NCBI RefSeq assembly: GCF_022346885.1
Contig: NZ_JAKRNK010000005.1
Location: 1 to 64,000 of the forward strand
Source of the DNA: Paenibacillus sp. ACRRX
GTDB taxonomy: Bacteria > Bacillota > Bacilli > Paenibacillales > Paenibacillaceae
DNA: 64,000 nucleotides
Direction of reading: 5' to 3'
The translations under genes and the position numbers were made by a program. This document shows, piece by piece, positions 35,254 to 44,550 of this stretch (position 1 is the first letter of the stretch; each line of letters begins with the position of its first letter). The notes under the pieces are model-generated. The model made no database searches. It saw only the letters and a program-made list of their open reading frames with translations, and was not told the DNA's origin.

Positions 35254-35604
35254 CTAGAAATCAATTAAGCCGATGCTAATCTGCAGCGCATCGTCCACCT
35301 TACGCATCGTCTCTTCGTCAAGATGCGTAATCTTGTCTGTCAGACGCTGCTTGTCAATCGTACGGATCTGTTCCAGCAAAATGACCGAATCCCGATCAAA
35401 GCCATGAGTAGCCGCATCAATCTCCACATGGGTCGGAAGCTTCGCCTTCTGTATCTGTGCAGTAATTGCGGCTACAATAACAGTCGGGCTGAAGCGGTTG
35501 CCAATATCATTCTGAATGACAAGGACGGGACGTACCCCTCCTTGCTCCGAACCAACGACGGGTGACAAATCGGCAAAAAAAACGTCGCCGCGCTTTACGA
35601 TCAA
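35254..35604 (-). CDS. ndoA: mRNA interferase EndoA, MazF/PemK-type toxin
   Basis: A 116-residue toxin that cleaves single-stranded mRNA at UACAU-like sites in Bacillus. The sequence [32 protein letters not shown] is nearly that of Bacillus subtilis EndoA, and catalytic Arg and Thr are present in GVRPVL and [10 protein letters not shown]. It begins with TTG, three bases after the antitoxin stop and preceded by GGGGTG, so translation is coupled to the antitoxin. It ends before a hairpin terminator. Confidence 0.96.
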   Translation of the reverse strand: MIVKRGDVFFADLSPVVGSEQGGVRPVLVIQNDIGNRFSPTVIVAAITAQIQKAKLPTHVEIDAATHGFDRDSVILLEQIRTIDKQRLTDKITHLDEETMRKVDDALQISIGLIDF

Positions 35605-35607
35605 TGT

Positions 35608-35901
35608 CTACACCCCGCTAACTAAACGGCCAAGCGTGCCATCTGCATCTTCTTCCGCATAGAACGCCTCGGATGCCATCGTCAAATTAATCTTGGCCAT
35701 TTCCATATAGCCTCGCTGCATTGATTCACGAATATGACGCTTCTTGCGTTCATTCAAATACAATTTCATCGCTTGTCGAATAAATTCACTACGATTAGAA
35801 TTCTCCATAGCAACAATGCCGTCCACTTCCTGCAACAATTGGTCGGGCAAGCTGATCATAATCCTTTTGGTGTTCTGAATGTTGGCCACCTGTCCTCGCA
35901 C
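35608..35901 (-). CDS. ndoAI: Antitoxin EndoAI, ribbon-helix-helix type
   Basis: Antitoxin of the EndoA pair, about 97 residues. The N-terminal ribbon-helix-helix KRIMISLPDQLLQEVDGIVAMENSNRSEFIRQAMKLYLNERKK would bind the operon promoter or hold the dimer; the C-terminal RRHIRES-like helix and RGYMEMAKINLTMASEAF bind and block the toxin. A TTG at 35907 and a GTG at 35901 could start it; AGGAAAGG lies 7 bases before the GTG, so I prefer that. It lies upstream of ndoA, downstream of alr, as in Bacillus subtilis. Confidence 0.94.
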   Translation of the reverse strand: MRGQVANIQNTKRIMISLPDQLLQEVDGIVAMENSNRSEFIRQAMKLYLNERKKRHIRESMQRGYMEMAKINLTMASEAFYAEEDADGTLGRLVSGV

Positions 35902-36112
35902 CCCCAAAACCTTTCCTACCTAGTAACCATTATGTCAATCCATAGAAAATTTATACAAAAGCATATATATGCCTCATGCAGATCAAGTATGTTGATCTAG
36001 GAGCAAATTCCATGCAATACGAAATATTTCGCAACCCTACTCTCTATTCGAGCCCAACTGCCGAAATTCCTTCCCGTCAGCATGATCAATTTCATGTAAA
36101 TTTAGGAACCTG

Positions 36113-37342
36113 CTAACATGATGAGCAGTCTGACGCATCCGATGATGAGTGCCATAGAGGGTTCACAACAAGATCTGGCGCATTTGCACTCACATACACA
36201 CGCGGAATACGATGTGCTAACATACAGGCTACCTCATAATGAATCGTATTCAACTTATCAGCAACTTCATCTATTAAAATATGCTGACTTCCTTGCGCCC
36301 CGATCAGGACCACTTCTTCACCGGTCTGTATCTTCGCCGCATCTTCACCAAGTGCTGAAAGCGACAACATACATTGATCCATACAAATGGTGCCAACGAC
36401 AGGTACTCTTTTGCCGCGTATGAGCACTTCCGCCTTGCCTGTCAATAAGCGAGAATAACCATCGGCATAGCCAACAGGAATAGTTGCAATCCATTCGCCT
36501 GCTTGCGCATGGTAGCGCGCCCCATAGCTTATAGCTTCACCTGCTTCAACCTTCTTGACATGTATAACCCGGGTCTTTAATGCAAGTACTGGCTGAAGAT
36601 CGATAATCTGATGGTTGACCTCGGCAGAAGGGTACAAGCCATATAAACTAACCCCGATACGCACCATGTTATGTGCATATTGCGGTGTATCAATGGCTCC
36701 TGCACTATTGCTTGCATGTATGACAGGGGGCAGCAGTCCTGCTTGCGCCAACGCTTCTAAGACCGCTTGAAAACGTTGATGCTGCATCGTTGTGTATGAT
36801 TTATCCGTTTCGTCGGCACAAGCAAAGTGGGTAAATACCCCCTCCACTTCTACGCCATCAATCGCCGACAAACGTGTCATAAACGCCACCGCATCTTCCG
36901 GTGTACGTAATCCGAGTCTACCCATGCCGGAGTCAATCTTAACATGGACTTTCAATCGCCGTCCACCAAATGACGCACTTAATGCAGGACTAACATTTTC
37001 CAGTTCTTCAAGAACCTCCTGCGAGAACACATTTAATGTTATGTTATGGCAAAACGCCGTCGGAATCCCTTCCGGCGGCGTGTAGCCTAGTATGAGGATC
37101 GGCATCACAACGCCAGAATGCCGCAGTTGAATGGCTTCATCAAAAAACGCTGTATTCAAATAATCTGCGCCAGCCTGCTCGGCCACTCGCGCAACTTCAA
37201 TTGCACCGTGACCGTAGGCGTTGGCCTTCACACATAAGCTTAACTTCACCTCGTGCGGATGTGCCTCTCGAAACGCTTTAATGTTATGACGCAGTGCATC
37301 TACGCTAATTTCTGCCCGCGTCGGACGATAGTACGTTTCCAT
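36113..37342 (-). CDS. alr: Alanine racemase
   Basis: PLP enzyme that supplies D-alanine for peptidoglycan, 409 residues. The Schiff-base lysine is in SLCVKANAYGHGAIEVAR near residue 40 and the second catalytic base Tyr is in ISYGARYHAQ near residue 270; the PLP-phosphate region RIGVSLYGLYP is intact. The ATG at 37342 follows AGAAGGTGA and gives METYYRPTRAEISVDAL, the normal start; longer frames lack that support. The last 25 residues (ending SSSDASDCSSC) extend beyond the usual end and are Ser-rich. Gene order ydcC-alr-ndoAI-ndoA matches Bacillus. Confidence 0.96.
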   Translation of the reverse strand: METYYRPTRAEISVDALRHNIKAFREAHPHEVKLSLCVKANAYGHGAIEVARVAEQAGADYLNTAFFDEAIQLRHSGVVMPILILGYTPPEGIPTAFCHNITLNVFSQEVLEELENVSPALSASFGGRRLKVHVKIDSGMGRLGLRTPEDAVAFMTRLSAIDGVEVEGVFTHFACADETDKSYTTMQHQRFQAVLEALAQAGLLPPVIHASNSAGAIDTPQYAHNMVRIGVSLYGLYPSAEVNHQIIDLQPVLALKTRVIHVKKVEAGEAISYGARYHAQAGEWIATIPVGYADGYSRLLTGKAEVLIRGKRVPVVGTICMDQCMLSLSALGEDAAKIQTGEEVVLIGAQGSQHILIDEVADKLNTIHYEVACMLAHRIPRVYVSANAPDLVVNPLWHSSSDASDCSSC

Positions 37343-37479
37343 ATCAGTCACCTTCTTCACTCTCATCTCACTCCGTATCAATCCGTTAACAAACTTATGT
37401 TAATGCCCAACAGAGTGACTGTCAACGAACAACACAGAAATAAGAAATGGAAGTTAAAGAGATGAATGCATTACATTTT

Positions 37480-38847
37480 TTATTTTCCAGGCTGATCTAC
37501 CAAGGATTGCGCGACTTTTACCATCTCATTCTGTGGAAGGTCACTGGACGTCAAACGGTACTTCACACCCTCATACATCCAGGTGAGCGACTTCTGCTCA
37601 TCACCAGTCAACTGTCCTAGCGTAAAGCCAAGATCAATACCGTGACCCCATATGACACCTACTTCTACATCCTTGGGACGAGATTCCATCAAGGTATACG
37701 TATACGTGCCTGAATAACGGATCAGCACGGCATGGTTGTCACTATTTGGTACTTCCAGACTCTCTTTAATCGCAACCCCGTCAGGTGCATAGGAAGGTGT
37801 GATAATACCAAAAGGACCCATGGCTAAGTTCGGCTCTCCTTCCGGACCGGAGCCGGTTTCCTTCTTCGGTTCAACTGCTACCGGCTTATCGCCGTCCTTC
37901 GTGCCTTCGCCTGCTGCTACTGGCTTATCGCCGTCCTTCGTGCCCTCGCCTACTGCTACCGGCTTATCGCCGTCCTTCGTGCCTTCGCCTGCTGCTACTG
38001 GCTTATCGCCGTCCTTCGTGCCTTCGCCTGCCGCTACTGGCTTATCGCCGTCCTTCGTACCCTCGCCTACTGCTACTGGCTTCTCGCCGTCCTTCGTGCC
38101 TTCGCCTGCTGCTACCGGCTTATCGCCGTCCTTCGTGCCCTCGCCTGCTGCTACCGGCTGCTGAGCACCTTCTTTAGCTGCATCTGTAATGACCGGCAGC
38201 GGATCAATATTAGCGCTGGCTGTCATGTTAGCCTGCATATCAAAAGCTTCCTTGTCAAATTTCTTGTCGAAGTTGAATTGATCAAATTGCATTTCAACAA
38301 CAACACGCGCCTCAGCATCCGTAACCTGAACCTGTTTAGGCTTATAATCACCTTTGTTCAGCCATATCTTCTGCTTCACCAGCGAATCGGTCTGATAGTT
38401 GGCCGCCACCTCAAACACATAACTTTCACCTTCCGTAGCAAATTGACGTGTATTATCTGCCAAAATGCTATGGATCAACGTCTGATACAAGTAAACCTGT
38501 CCTTGGTTATCCGGCCAATCGCTTTGGAAACGGAAGCTCTTCTTCAAACTCGGTGTAAGAACAAATACGCCTTCATCATTACGAAGCACAATTTGCTTAA
38601 TATCCTTCTTCGGGTTCGTCAGCTCAATTCGATAATAAGTAGGGTCTTGATACTTCACCTCTACTTTGTACTGAAGCGGCTGTTGCCCGGAGTGGAGCGT
38701 CATTGTACCTATGCCTTCATAACTTTGCAACTTGCTCATCTTCTGGTCCAATTCTTTGACCACGGCGGACGCGTCCTTCTGACCGCATCCGGCCAATAGA
38801 AGCGTAACACTCATCACGATGGCCAATACCCATGTGATCCGACGCAT
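37480..38847 (-). CDS. LolA-like sporulation lipoprotein with tandem 13-residue repeats (YdcC-like)
   Basis: A 455-residue exported lipoprotein. A signal peptide MRRITWVLAIVMSVTLLLAGC ends in a lipobox with Cys21. The folded part (about 30-215 and 330-455) resembles the LolA/YdcC family of outer-membrane-lipoprotein-carrier-like proteins, which in Bacillus includes the mother-cell gene ydcC. Between the two halves, seven full and one partial copy of KPVAAGEGTKDGD (with A/V and D/E variants) form a flexible, charged linker encoded by a 39-bp tandem repeat (about 37870-38160). The ATG at 38847 has GAGGGGATG upstream. It precedes alr on the same strand by 137 bases. Function is not established; a role in sporulation is inferred from synteny. 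Confidence 0.9.
   Translation of the reverse strand: MRRITWVLAIVMSVTLLLAGCGQKDASAVVKELDQKMSKLQSYEGIGTMTLHSGQQPLQYKVEVKYQDPTYYRIELTNPKKDIKQIVLRNDEGVFVLTPSLKKSFRFQSDWPDNQGQVYLYQTLIHSILADNTRQFATEGESYVFEVAANYQTDSLVKQKIWLNKGDYKPKQVQVTDAEARVVVEMQFDQFNFDKKFDKEAFDMQANMTASANIDPLPVITDAAKEGAQQPVAAGEGTKDGDKPVAAGEGTKDGEKPVAVGEGTKDGDKPVAAGEGTKDGDKPVAAGEGTKDGDKPVAVGEGTKDGDKPVAAGEGTKDGDKPVAVEPKKETGSGPEGEPNLAMGPFGIITPSYAPDGVAIKESLEVPNSDNHAVLIRYSGTYTYTLMESRPKDVEVGVIWGHGIDLGFTLGQLTGDEQKSLTWMYEGVKYRLTSSDLPQNEMVKVAQSLVDQPGK
37870..38160 (-). repeat. 39-bp in-frame minisatellite
   Basis: Seven full units and one partial unit of 39 bases, differing at only a few positions, each encoding 13 residues of the pattern KPVAxGEGTKDGx. 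The near identity of units implies recent expansion or homogenisation by slippage or recombination. A change in copy number keeps the frame. Confidence 0.93.
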
Positions 38848-39089
38848 GAGATCATCCCCTCTGACATGTAAATTCGACGCCTGCAGCGGCATAATTACCG
38901 GCTTGGCTTCATCACTGATAACATGTCTATGTGGGTACTTGGCCAATTATGCAGACTAGCCTGACAAGCGTGACAAGTTTAGCAAAGGGTTCCCTTTTTT
39001 AAAACGATAGAAGGAATACATGCAACAATTTATAAAATCCCCCACTTCTTTAGCCATTTTAATTTCAACCACTTAGCTCATTCCCCCTC

Positions 39090-39941
39090 TTATCGTATCG
39101 TCTTCACTGGGTATGCAGATGCGCTATTGGCAGCCTCCTCGTATTTCCAAGAGGTTTTGGCACCTCGTTCAATACCACTTAGCAACTTTGTACGAGTGTT
39201 GATACTTGTTGAAAGCTGACTGTAGGAACAATTATTTTTGGCGAGCATCTCGTCCGCACGAACACAGCGCAGACCTTTGGCGCGAATGTCCTCCAACAAA
39301 TAGGGAAGCCCAGTCAGCATTTGGCCCGGAGCCCCTTCATCTGCTCCCAAAGTACTCCCGCAATCGTGCAGCAGTATAATAGAGCCTGGCTGTACTTGCT
39401 CAGCTATGTAACGTTTCCATCGTGTTACATCCGCTTGCAGCTTCCAATCTCGCCCCATTACGGACCAGAGTACAACCTGGTACGACTTGCGAAGCAAGAA
39501 CAAATCACCTAGGTTAAGCAGTCCCCAAGGCGGGCGATAGAACGCAGGGCGCTCACCAGTGATCTGCTCCACGATGGCAGCAGAACGTTCAATATGCTGG
39601 CGCCTCACACAAAAAGGAGTCATGATCCAATTCGATTTGTGCGAGTAATTATGAATGCCAATCTGATGTCCTTCCATGTGCATACGCTTAATTAGCTCCG
39701 GGTACAATTCCGCTCGACTGCCCAATACAAAAAACGTTGCTTTAACTCCATGCTCCTTTAGCATATCAAGCAATCTAGGAGTGTAGTAAGGGTCGGGACC
39801 GTCGTCAAATGTCAACGCGACATTCCTCTGATGCTTGCCCTTAATAGCTGCGCCAATACCGCATATTCTCGTTATCACAAATGGAACCAGCATATAAATA
39901 CACAGTAACGTTAAGCACACCAGTAATATAAACGTCAGCAT
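39090..39941 (-). CDS. Polysaccharide deacetylase family protein
   Basis: A 283-residue carbohydrate esterase family 4 (NodB homology) protein with an N-terminal membrane anchor (LTFILLVCLTLLCIYMLVPFVI). All five CE4 motifs are visible: TFDDGPD, the metal pair in HNYSH, RPPWG, the LWSVMGRDW Asp region and IILLHD. It probably removes acetyl groups from peptidoglycan or another wall polysaccharide outside the membrane. It overlaps the upstream gene by seven bases (ATGCTGA), so the two are translationally coupled. Substrate is inferred. Confidence 0.92.
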   Translation of the reverse strand: MLTFILLVCLTLLCIYMLVPFVITRICGIGAAIKGKHQRNVALTFDDGPDPYYTPRLLDMLKEHGVKATFFVLGSRAELYPELIKRMHMEGHQIGIHNYSHKSNWIMTPFCVRRQHIERSAAIVEQITGERPAFYRPPWGLLNLGDLFLLRKSYQVVLWSVMGRDWKLQADVTRWKRYIAEQVQPGSIILLHDCGSTLGADEGAPGQMLTGLPYLLEDIRAKGLRCVRADEMLAKNNCSYSQLSTSINTRTKLLSGIERGAKTSWKYEEAANSASAYPVKTIR

Positions 39942-40540
39942 GGAACACCCACTTTACCATGCTTCTCCAATAAAGACTGCTTGGTCATCATTAGCATCAT
40001 CGGCACAAGCTTTTCTGTATTTTGCGAGACACGCTGCTTTCCTTCTGGATGAAGCATTCTCAGCAGACAGCGAAGATAATAAGTAGAAATAAACGTAAAC
40101 AGCTTGGAAGGCAGCGGGTGAAGTTCAAACCCTAATCCGCGAATAATCCCGCGATGCAGCAATGTAATTCCCGTCAGTGCCGATACATTCGCAAGCTCCG
40201 GTCTGTTTTCCATCGCATCGCTGATCTGTTGAATCGCTGTACGCAGCATTCTTGCTGTTCTTATGGCTGCTCGGTCAGAGCCAATAGAACGTGACATTTC
40301 CAGTACTTGTTTGTTATCTAAATGAATTTCACCGACCCAATCTCCAGATCGTATCCATTCACCATTGCTGCACTGAATGTTAGTCCCATGATATTTTTTC
40401 ACCACAAGCTTACATATGCCATATCTGGTAACCGATACACTCCTCATCCGAGTGATTTGGTCAAACATGGATTCCCACAACATCCATCCCCATTGTGATC
40501 CATTTCTGATAGCTCTCCTGATGACACTCAATACATTCAC
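39935..40540 (-). CDS. YkoP-like hypothetical protein
   Basis: A 201-residue soluble protein, no signal peptide. Motifs include DWVGEIHLDNKQVLEMS, ALTGITLLHRGIIRGLGFELHPLPS and TFISTYYLRCLLRMLHPEG. From memory this resembles the YkoP-like domain found in Bacillus, which is often linked or fused with glycosyltransferases and polysaccharide deacetylases. The seven-base overlap with the deacetylase gene supports joint function in envelope polysaccharide modification. The GTG at 40540 is only weakly supported (AGAAAGC upstream). Function is unknown. Confidence 0.72.
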   Translation of the reverse strand: MNVLSVIRRAIRNGSQWGWMLWESMFDQITRMRSVSVTRYGICKLVVKKYHGTNIQCSNGEWIRSGDWVGEIHLDNKQVLEMSRSIGSDRAAIRTARMLRTAIQQISDAMENRPELANVSALTGITLLHRGIIRGLGFELHPLPSKLFTFISTYYLRCLLRMLHPEGKQRVSQNTEKLVPMMLMMTKQSLLEKHGKVGVPC

Positions 40541-40720
40541 CGCTTTCTATATGTGCCTAACTTCCTAACGTTCAAATGAACGGTTTGAGAACATAAACTT
40601 GCTCCAGATCTCGTTCCTGCCCAGCCCACTGTAATTACGAGGATACAGACAAGAAGTAGTCTAACGATTTTTATCGAACGTCTATTTGACGATTGCATGC
40701 GCATAAACCCTTACAGGTAC

Positions 40721-40903
40721 TTATTTTCTATTTGCAATCAAGCCCAACCCGCTCACTACACTGAGAACAATGGCAACTCCAAGTGCCACCAGCGTTCCCT
40801 TGGCACCCGAAATAGAATAAATTACTCCGTCAATCAACATAGCAGCAACACTTATAATAAATGTCCATCTCAGCACCTGTTTTGATTTAACCACTCGTAC
40901 CAT
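40721..40903 (-). CDS. Small two-helix membrane protein
   Basis: About 60 residues with two hydrophobic helices, WTFIISVAAMLIDGVIYSI and GTLVALGVAIVLSVVSGLGLI, separated by SGAKG. Unknown function. The start is uncertain: an ATG at 40903, a nearby GTG and a distant TTG at 40951 are all in frame, and none has an ideal ribosome binding site. It lies between the YkoP-like gene and the DUF2339 gene. Confidence 0.55.
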   Translation of the reverse strand: MVRVVKSKQVLRWTFIISVAAMLIDGVIYSISGAKGTLVALGVAIVLSVVSGLGLIANRK

Positions 40904-41037
40904 CTCTCTTTCGTTTAACTGTTTCTTCCTCTGTTCTACTTTAAGGAACAATCTTTTCTTTTTTGTTTCTTATTTCTTACAAAACCCTTACGTTTACAAT
41001 TAAGGCCTGCTTCTTCTGATAAACAGGGTTCAAACCA

Positions 41038-41083
41038 AAATAAGCCGTCATCTCTTCCAACCAGAAGAGGCAACGGCTTATTT
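41038..41083 (-). terminator. Terminator of the DUF2339 gene
   Basis: AAATAAGCCGT (41038) pairs with ACGGCTTATTT (41073), with a second nested hairpin CTCTTC/GAAGAG inside. It overlaps the region just past the stop at 41086. Confidence 0.75.
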
Positions 41084-41085
41084 CA

Positions 41086-42783
41086 CTAAGAGGCTGGATC
41101 AGATTTCTGTCGATACAATAATCGTGACACGACGATCCCAGCAGCGCCAAGACCGATAAATAATACAGCCCTGACCGCCACGGATACGCCAGGCATATCC
41201 ACAAATATAATTTTAAATAACGTTAAAAATAAAAATAGCAGACCTGCTAGCCTTACTCTGCGTTTGTTAAATGTTACACCTATAATAATGACTGTAATTG
41301 CATACACGATCCACACGCCAGATAAAACAAGGTGGCGCAAATCATAGGTATAAGTCATCATTACCGTTTCTGTTAGCTGTGTAATAAAATATAGAATCAA
41401 AAGCGCTTCCGCCCACATCAACCCTTGTACAAATGGCAGTAGACCACGCGGTTCCTGACGCTTCCTTATGAATTGATACAGTAAAGGTATAATCGTCAGC
41501 AATACGATCCAAGACAACGACTCTGGCGACAACACGGCCATAATCGGATCTTGCATCAATCCAACTGCACCAAACAGCAAGATCATAGCGCCCATGATCT
41601 GCTGGAGCCTGCTGCGCACGTAAACACCCATTACAAATGCAATCGCACCTTCTGCTATTACGGCAGCTGCCGCATAGTCGGCCTGCACGATATGCAGCAG
41701 CCACAGCAGCCAGCCTAGTGTAGCAATCGCTATATAAGCAACTGCGGAGCGCTTAGGGCTGTGCACCCAGATGGCCGTAAACGTATACAAGATGGACCAC
41801 GCAGCAAGTATAGCCGGGTACACCATACTCGAGTTATGCGCATAGATCACAAAGAGCCACATGGCCATAAGCACAAACCCGGCAAATAGCGTTCTGCTTT
41901 GCACAAATCGCTGGCGATAAGTCAGCCATAAAGAAACTAGGAAAAATACAGCGTGCTGCACCATGACAGCCAGCATAAACACATAACGGCTATCGTCAAA
42001 GTAGCCTGATACATAAGCGAAAAAAAGGGGTACATGCAGCATGCCAACCGCTAATGATGCAGCTATACGAAATTGGAAGGCAACTGATATAAGCAATAAA
42101 ATTATGGATAATATAGTCTCGTACCCTGCGAATCCCCATGGATTTGGTGAAGCCGAAACCACAAGAAAAGGAACCAGATACCCTGACAGCATCATCGTAA
42201 TGATCAAAGTCTGAGAGCGATAACGTGTGGCAGTCCATACCCCAATACCAATGGATAACACATACAAAAGGAAAGCAGCAGTCGATGGGATAAGGCCGTA
42301 CAGCATATGTGCGGCAAATAGCGACAACACCAGAATCACGTTCGCACCACCCAACAGCACCTGCCCAAGTCCAACACGCCCACTCCGCATTTGTCCCAGA
42401 CCCAAGATATACATCGCCACAGCTGCTACAATACCTAACGCGCAGCGAATCGGCTCTGTAATAATCCCGGCGGAAACTGCAGCCATGAACCCCCACAGCA
42501 CACCTAGCAGCAACACCACAATAAATATTCTGGGCAGCCATACTCTGGCAAGCAGATGTTCCCAATCTGTGTCCCGCTTCGGCTTCTCTATTGGCTTATG
42601 TGGGAGCGATGTGGTTTGTCCTGCTGTTTTAGAATCTGACATCGTCAAAAGTAAGCCAACATTTTCAACGTGGTCAGGCTGTTTTGACTGCATATCTGGT
42701 ACAGCACCACGAAGCAGCTCCAATTCTTGTTCCAGGTGCCTGACCTTGGATTCCAGACGCTCGATTCTTTTTTCTACATCCAT
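41086..42783 (-). CDS. DUF2339 polytopic membrane protein
   Basis: A 565-residue protein of the DUF2339 family. It begins with a short coiled coil (MDVEKRIERLESKVRHLEQELELLRG), a hydrophilic stretch to about residue 80, then 16 or more closely spaced hydrophobic helices up to the C-terminus. The first helices contain LGVLWGFMAAVSAGIITEPIRC, typical of the family. No function is established; members are found in many bacteria and are large integral membrane proteins. AAAGGGGG precedes the ATG. It is a single-gene unit flanked by terminators. Confidence 0.85.
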   Translation of the reverse strand: MDVEKRIERLESKVRHLEQELELLRGAVPDMQSKQPDHVENVGLLLTMSDSKTAGQTTSLPHKPIEKPKRDTDWEHLLARVWLPRIFIVVLLLGVLWGFMAAVSAGIITEPIRCALGIVAAVAMYILGLGQMRSGRVGLGQVLLGGANVILVLSLFAAHMLYGLIPSTAAFLLYVLSIGIGVWTATRYRSQTLIITMMLSGYLVPFLVVSASPNPWGFAGYETILSIILLLISVAFQFRIAASLAVGMLHVPLFFAYVSGYFDDSRYVFMLAVMVQHAVFFLVSLWLTYRQRFVQSRTLFAGFVLMAMWLFVIYAHNSSMVYPAILAAWSILYTFTAIWVHSPKRSAVAYIAIATLGWLLWLLHIVQADYAAAAVIAEGAIAFVMGVYVRSRLQQIMGAMILLFGAVGLMQDPIMAVLSPESLSWIVLLTIIPLLYQFIRKRQEPRGLLPFVQGLMWAEALLILYFITQLTETVMMTYTYDLRHLVLSGVWIVYAITVIIIGVTFNKRRVRLAGLLFLFLTLFKIIFVDMPGVSVAVRAVLFIGLGAAGIVVSRLLYRQKSDPAS

Positions 42784-42879
42784 ATGAATCCCCCTTTATA
42801 AAGGAATTGCTTGACGTACAGCCCTTCGGCGATATGCTGCTGTGCTGTATGGGTGTATTATAACAAAATTTTTAAAATG

Positions 42880-42921
42880 AAAGAGCAGTCTGCTCCTACA
42901 TATTAGGAACAAACTGCTCAG
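42880..42921 (-). terminator. Terminator of the secreted four-module gene
   Basis: GAGCAG...CTGCTC arms with further inner pairing (TTGTTCCT/AGGAGCAG) are followed on the minus strand by TTTCATTTT. Confidence 0.75.
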
Positions 42922-42974
42922 CACACATTACATCTATCCATCTTTTTTCATCATTAGAGTATATGATGGCCCTA

Positions 42975-44177
42975 TTACTTAGACGAATTCTCGTCTGCCG
43001 TTACAATAACAATTTCAGCATTTGTTATGCCCGGCAGCGATTTTGTCATTATTGGAGAATGATAAGCTACAATTTTCATGCCCGCTTTTAATTGAATGTC
43101 TCCGCCAAGTACAGGGATGACTGTCGTCTCTTTGGAGATGTTCAAGATAACATCGTTATCCGTCGATTGATCAGAACCAACATTTACATATACTTGTCCT
43201 TCACCTGCACGATCTGTAGCTATGATTGTACCTTCCACTTTCTTCGTTTCTGCCGTTTTAACCACGATGGACTCTGCATGTGTTTGCGCCGGATAGATGG
43301 CAGCAAGCACCTCGCCATAACGGGCTTCCACACGAACGTCAGCCTTCAATGCTTCTTTAGTTAATGGCTTTCCGTCTTCGCTCACAATACGAGTATTCTC
43401 ATCTATGCTTAGGATGACATAGTTCACGCCGCCCTTTTCCAGAGGGTTGCCGATTACGGTCAGCTTGCCATCCGTAACATTCGTAATGATACCGGCTGTT
43501 CCCGGAGCATCTGCCTGAACATCTGTTGTATCAACCATGACGTAATTTGTTGTCGATTGAGGCGGCAAACTCATTGCAACCGCTGGACCGTAAAAGGCCT
43601 TAACGGTCATGCCCGGTTGAATATCACCAGCCTTGATCGCTTTACCATCCTGATCCAAGAGCTGCGCTTTATCTGCAAAGTGTAGAACGATCGTTTCCAT
43701 ATTCATATTGTAGAGATCTGCCCCTTTAACGACGATCCCATTCTCGCGCACTTCTGTTACTTTGCCCAAGATAGCCGCAAAGCTATGATCTTGAACGACC
43801 AGTGTCAAAGCGGTTCCACGTGCACTGTCCGTACCGTTTGCTGTATAAAATGCCTTTACGACCTTTTTCTCATCGATAATCGTTTTTAGAGGTACTGTTT
43901 TTCCTTTGGAATCGATAATCTTCGTATTTTTGGTGAGGGATAATACCATTTCACTTTGATCTGTGGCAGCAAGGCCACGACCTGTTACTGTAATAAATTT
44001 ACCTGTATGATCATTCACAAAATCGGTGATGAATCCCATTGTACCTGGAACTGCTTTCTGTTGTTGGACTGTGGAATCACTCTTAACAGGTACTCCGTTC
44101 TGCGCACTTGCTGCTAACGGCATGGCTGCTATCGCCAGTATAGATGCGGTTGTCAACACTTTGTACATTTTGTTCAT
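42975..44177 (-). CDS. Secreted protein with four related beta-rich modules
   Basis: A 400-residue exported protein of unknown function. A signal peptide (MNKMYKVLTTASILAIAAMPLAASAQ, likely cut after ASA) is followed by four modules of about 85 residues (roughly 45-130, 133-220, 224-311, 313-397). Each module runs G-x-I-hydrophobic...V-x-G, then VILxIxxxTxI, then a KAFY/EARY/VAYH strand, then a variant of MSLPPxTxAxxIVV. The pattern suggests repeated small beta-barrels. No catalytic motif, anchor or cell-wall-binding domain is visible. GGAGGAATG precedes the ATG. Similar repeated secreted proteins occur in Paenibacillus, but I know of no assigned role. Confidence 0.75.
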   Translation of the reverse strand: MNKMYKVLTTASILAIAAMPLAASAQNGVPVKSDSTVQQQKAVPGTMGFITDFVNDHTGKFITVTGRGLAATDQSEMVLSLTKNTKIIDSKGKTVPLKTIIDEKKVVKAFYTANGTDSARGTALTLVVQDHSFAAILGKVTEVRENGIVVKGADLYNMNMETIVLHFADKAQLLDQDGKAIKAGDIQPGMTVKAFYGPAVAMSLPPQSTTNYVMVDTTDVQADAPGTAGIITNVTDGKLTVIGNPLEKGGVNYVILSIDENTRIVSEDGKPLTKEALKADVRVEARYGEVLAAIYPAQTHAESIVVKTAETKKVEGTIIATDRAGEGQVYVNVGSDQSTDNDVILNISKETTVIPVLGGDIQLKAGMKIVAYHSPIMTKSLPGITNAEIVIVTADENSSK

Positions 44178-44550
44178 TTGTCATTCCTCCATTGGTGTGT
44201 CTAAGGTTAGAGCTTTCGCAATTTAATGTTGTTGATCTTGCTGAGCATCCTGTTGTTCAAATCCCTAGACGGTACGTTTCTGAAAAATGTTTCACAAGTA
44301 AATCATGAAGTATTTCCCAAACAACCACGCAAGATGGAATAATCACATGCCAGCTCAAGAAAAATGTAGATTCTATTCCGATCTTGAATATGTTCACTTC
44401 TACCATTTTGACCGTGCCATTAAGGATGGATATGCCATGCCTGCATAACCCCTTAAGAAATCCCACCTAACATCCTAATTTTCACGCATTGTTCCTGTAT
44501 GTCTGTGCACGGATAATAAAGATATATTTGAACTAAGGGGGAACTACACA
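44178..44550. other. Gene-free divergent promoter region
   Basis: Lies between the secreted-protein gene (minus) and the ABC transporter operon (plus). It should hold both promoters. A 69-codon minus frame at 44257-44466 looks spurious. No clear operator was recognised. Confidence 0.4.

Noticed and set aside
35254..35907. Toxin-antitoxin pair as part of a mobile defence island
   Set aside because: It sits in the conserved ydcC-alr setting known from Bacillus, with no mobile genes nearby.
37799..38164. 121-codon plus-strand frame with SFVPSPAATGLSP repeats
   Set aside because: It is the antisense reading of the 39-bp repeat of the lipoprotein gene and has no ribosome binding site.
41342..41704. 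120-codon and 189-codon minus-strand frames within the DUF2339 gene
   Set aside because: They are out-of-frame shadows of the long membrane-protein gene and are not protein-like.
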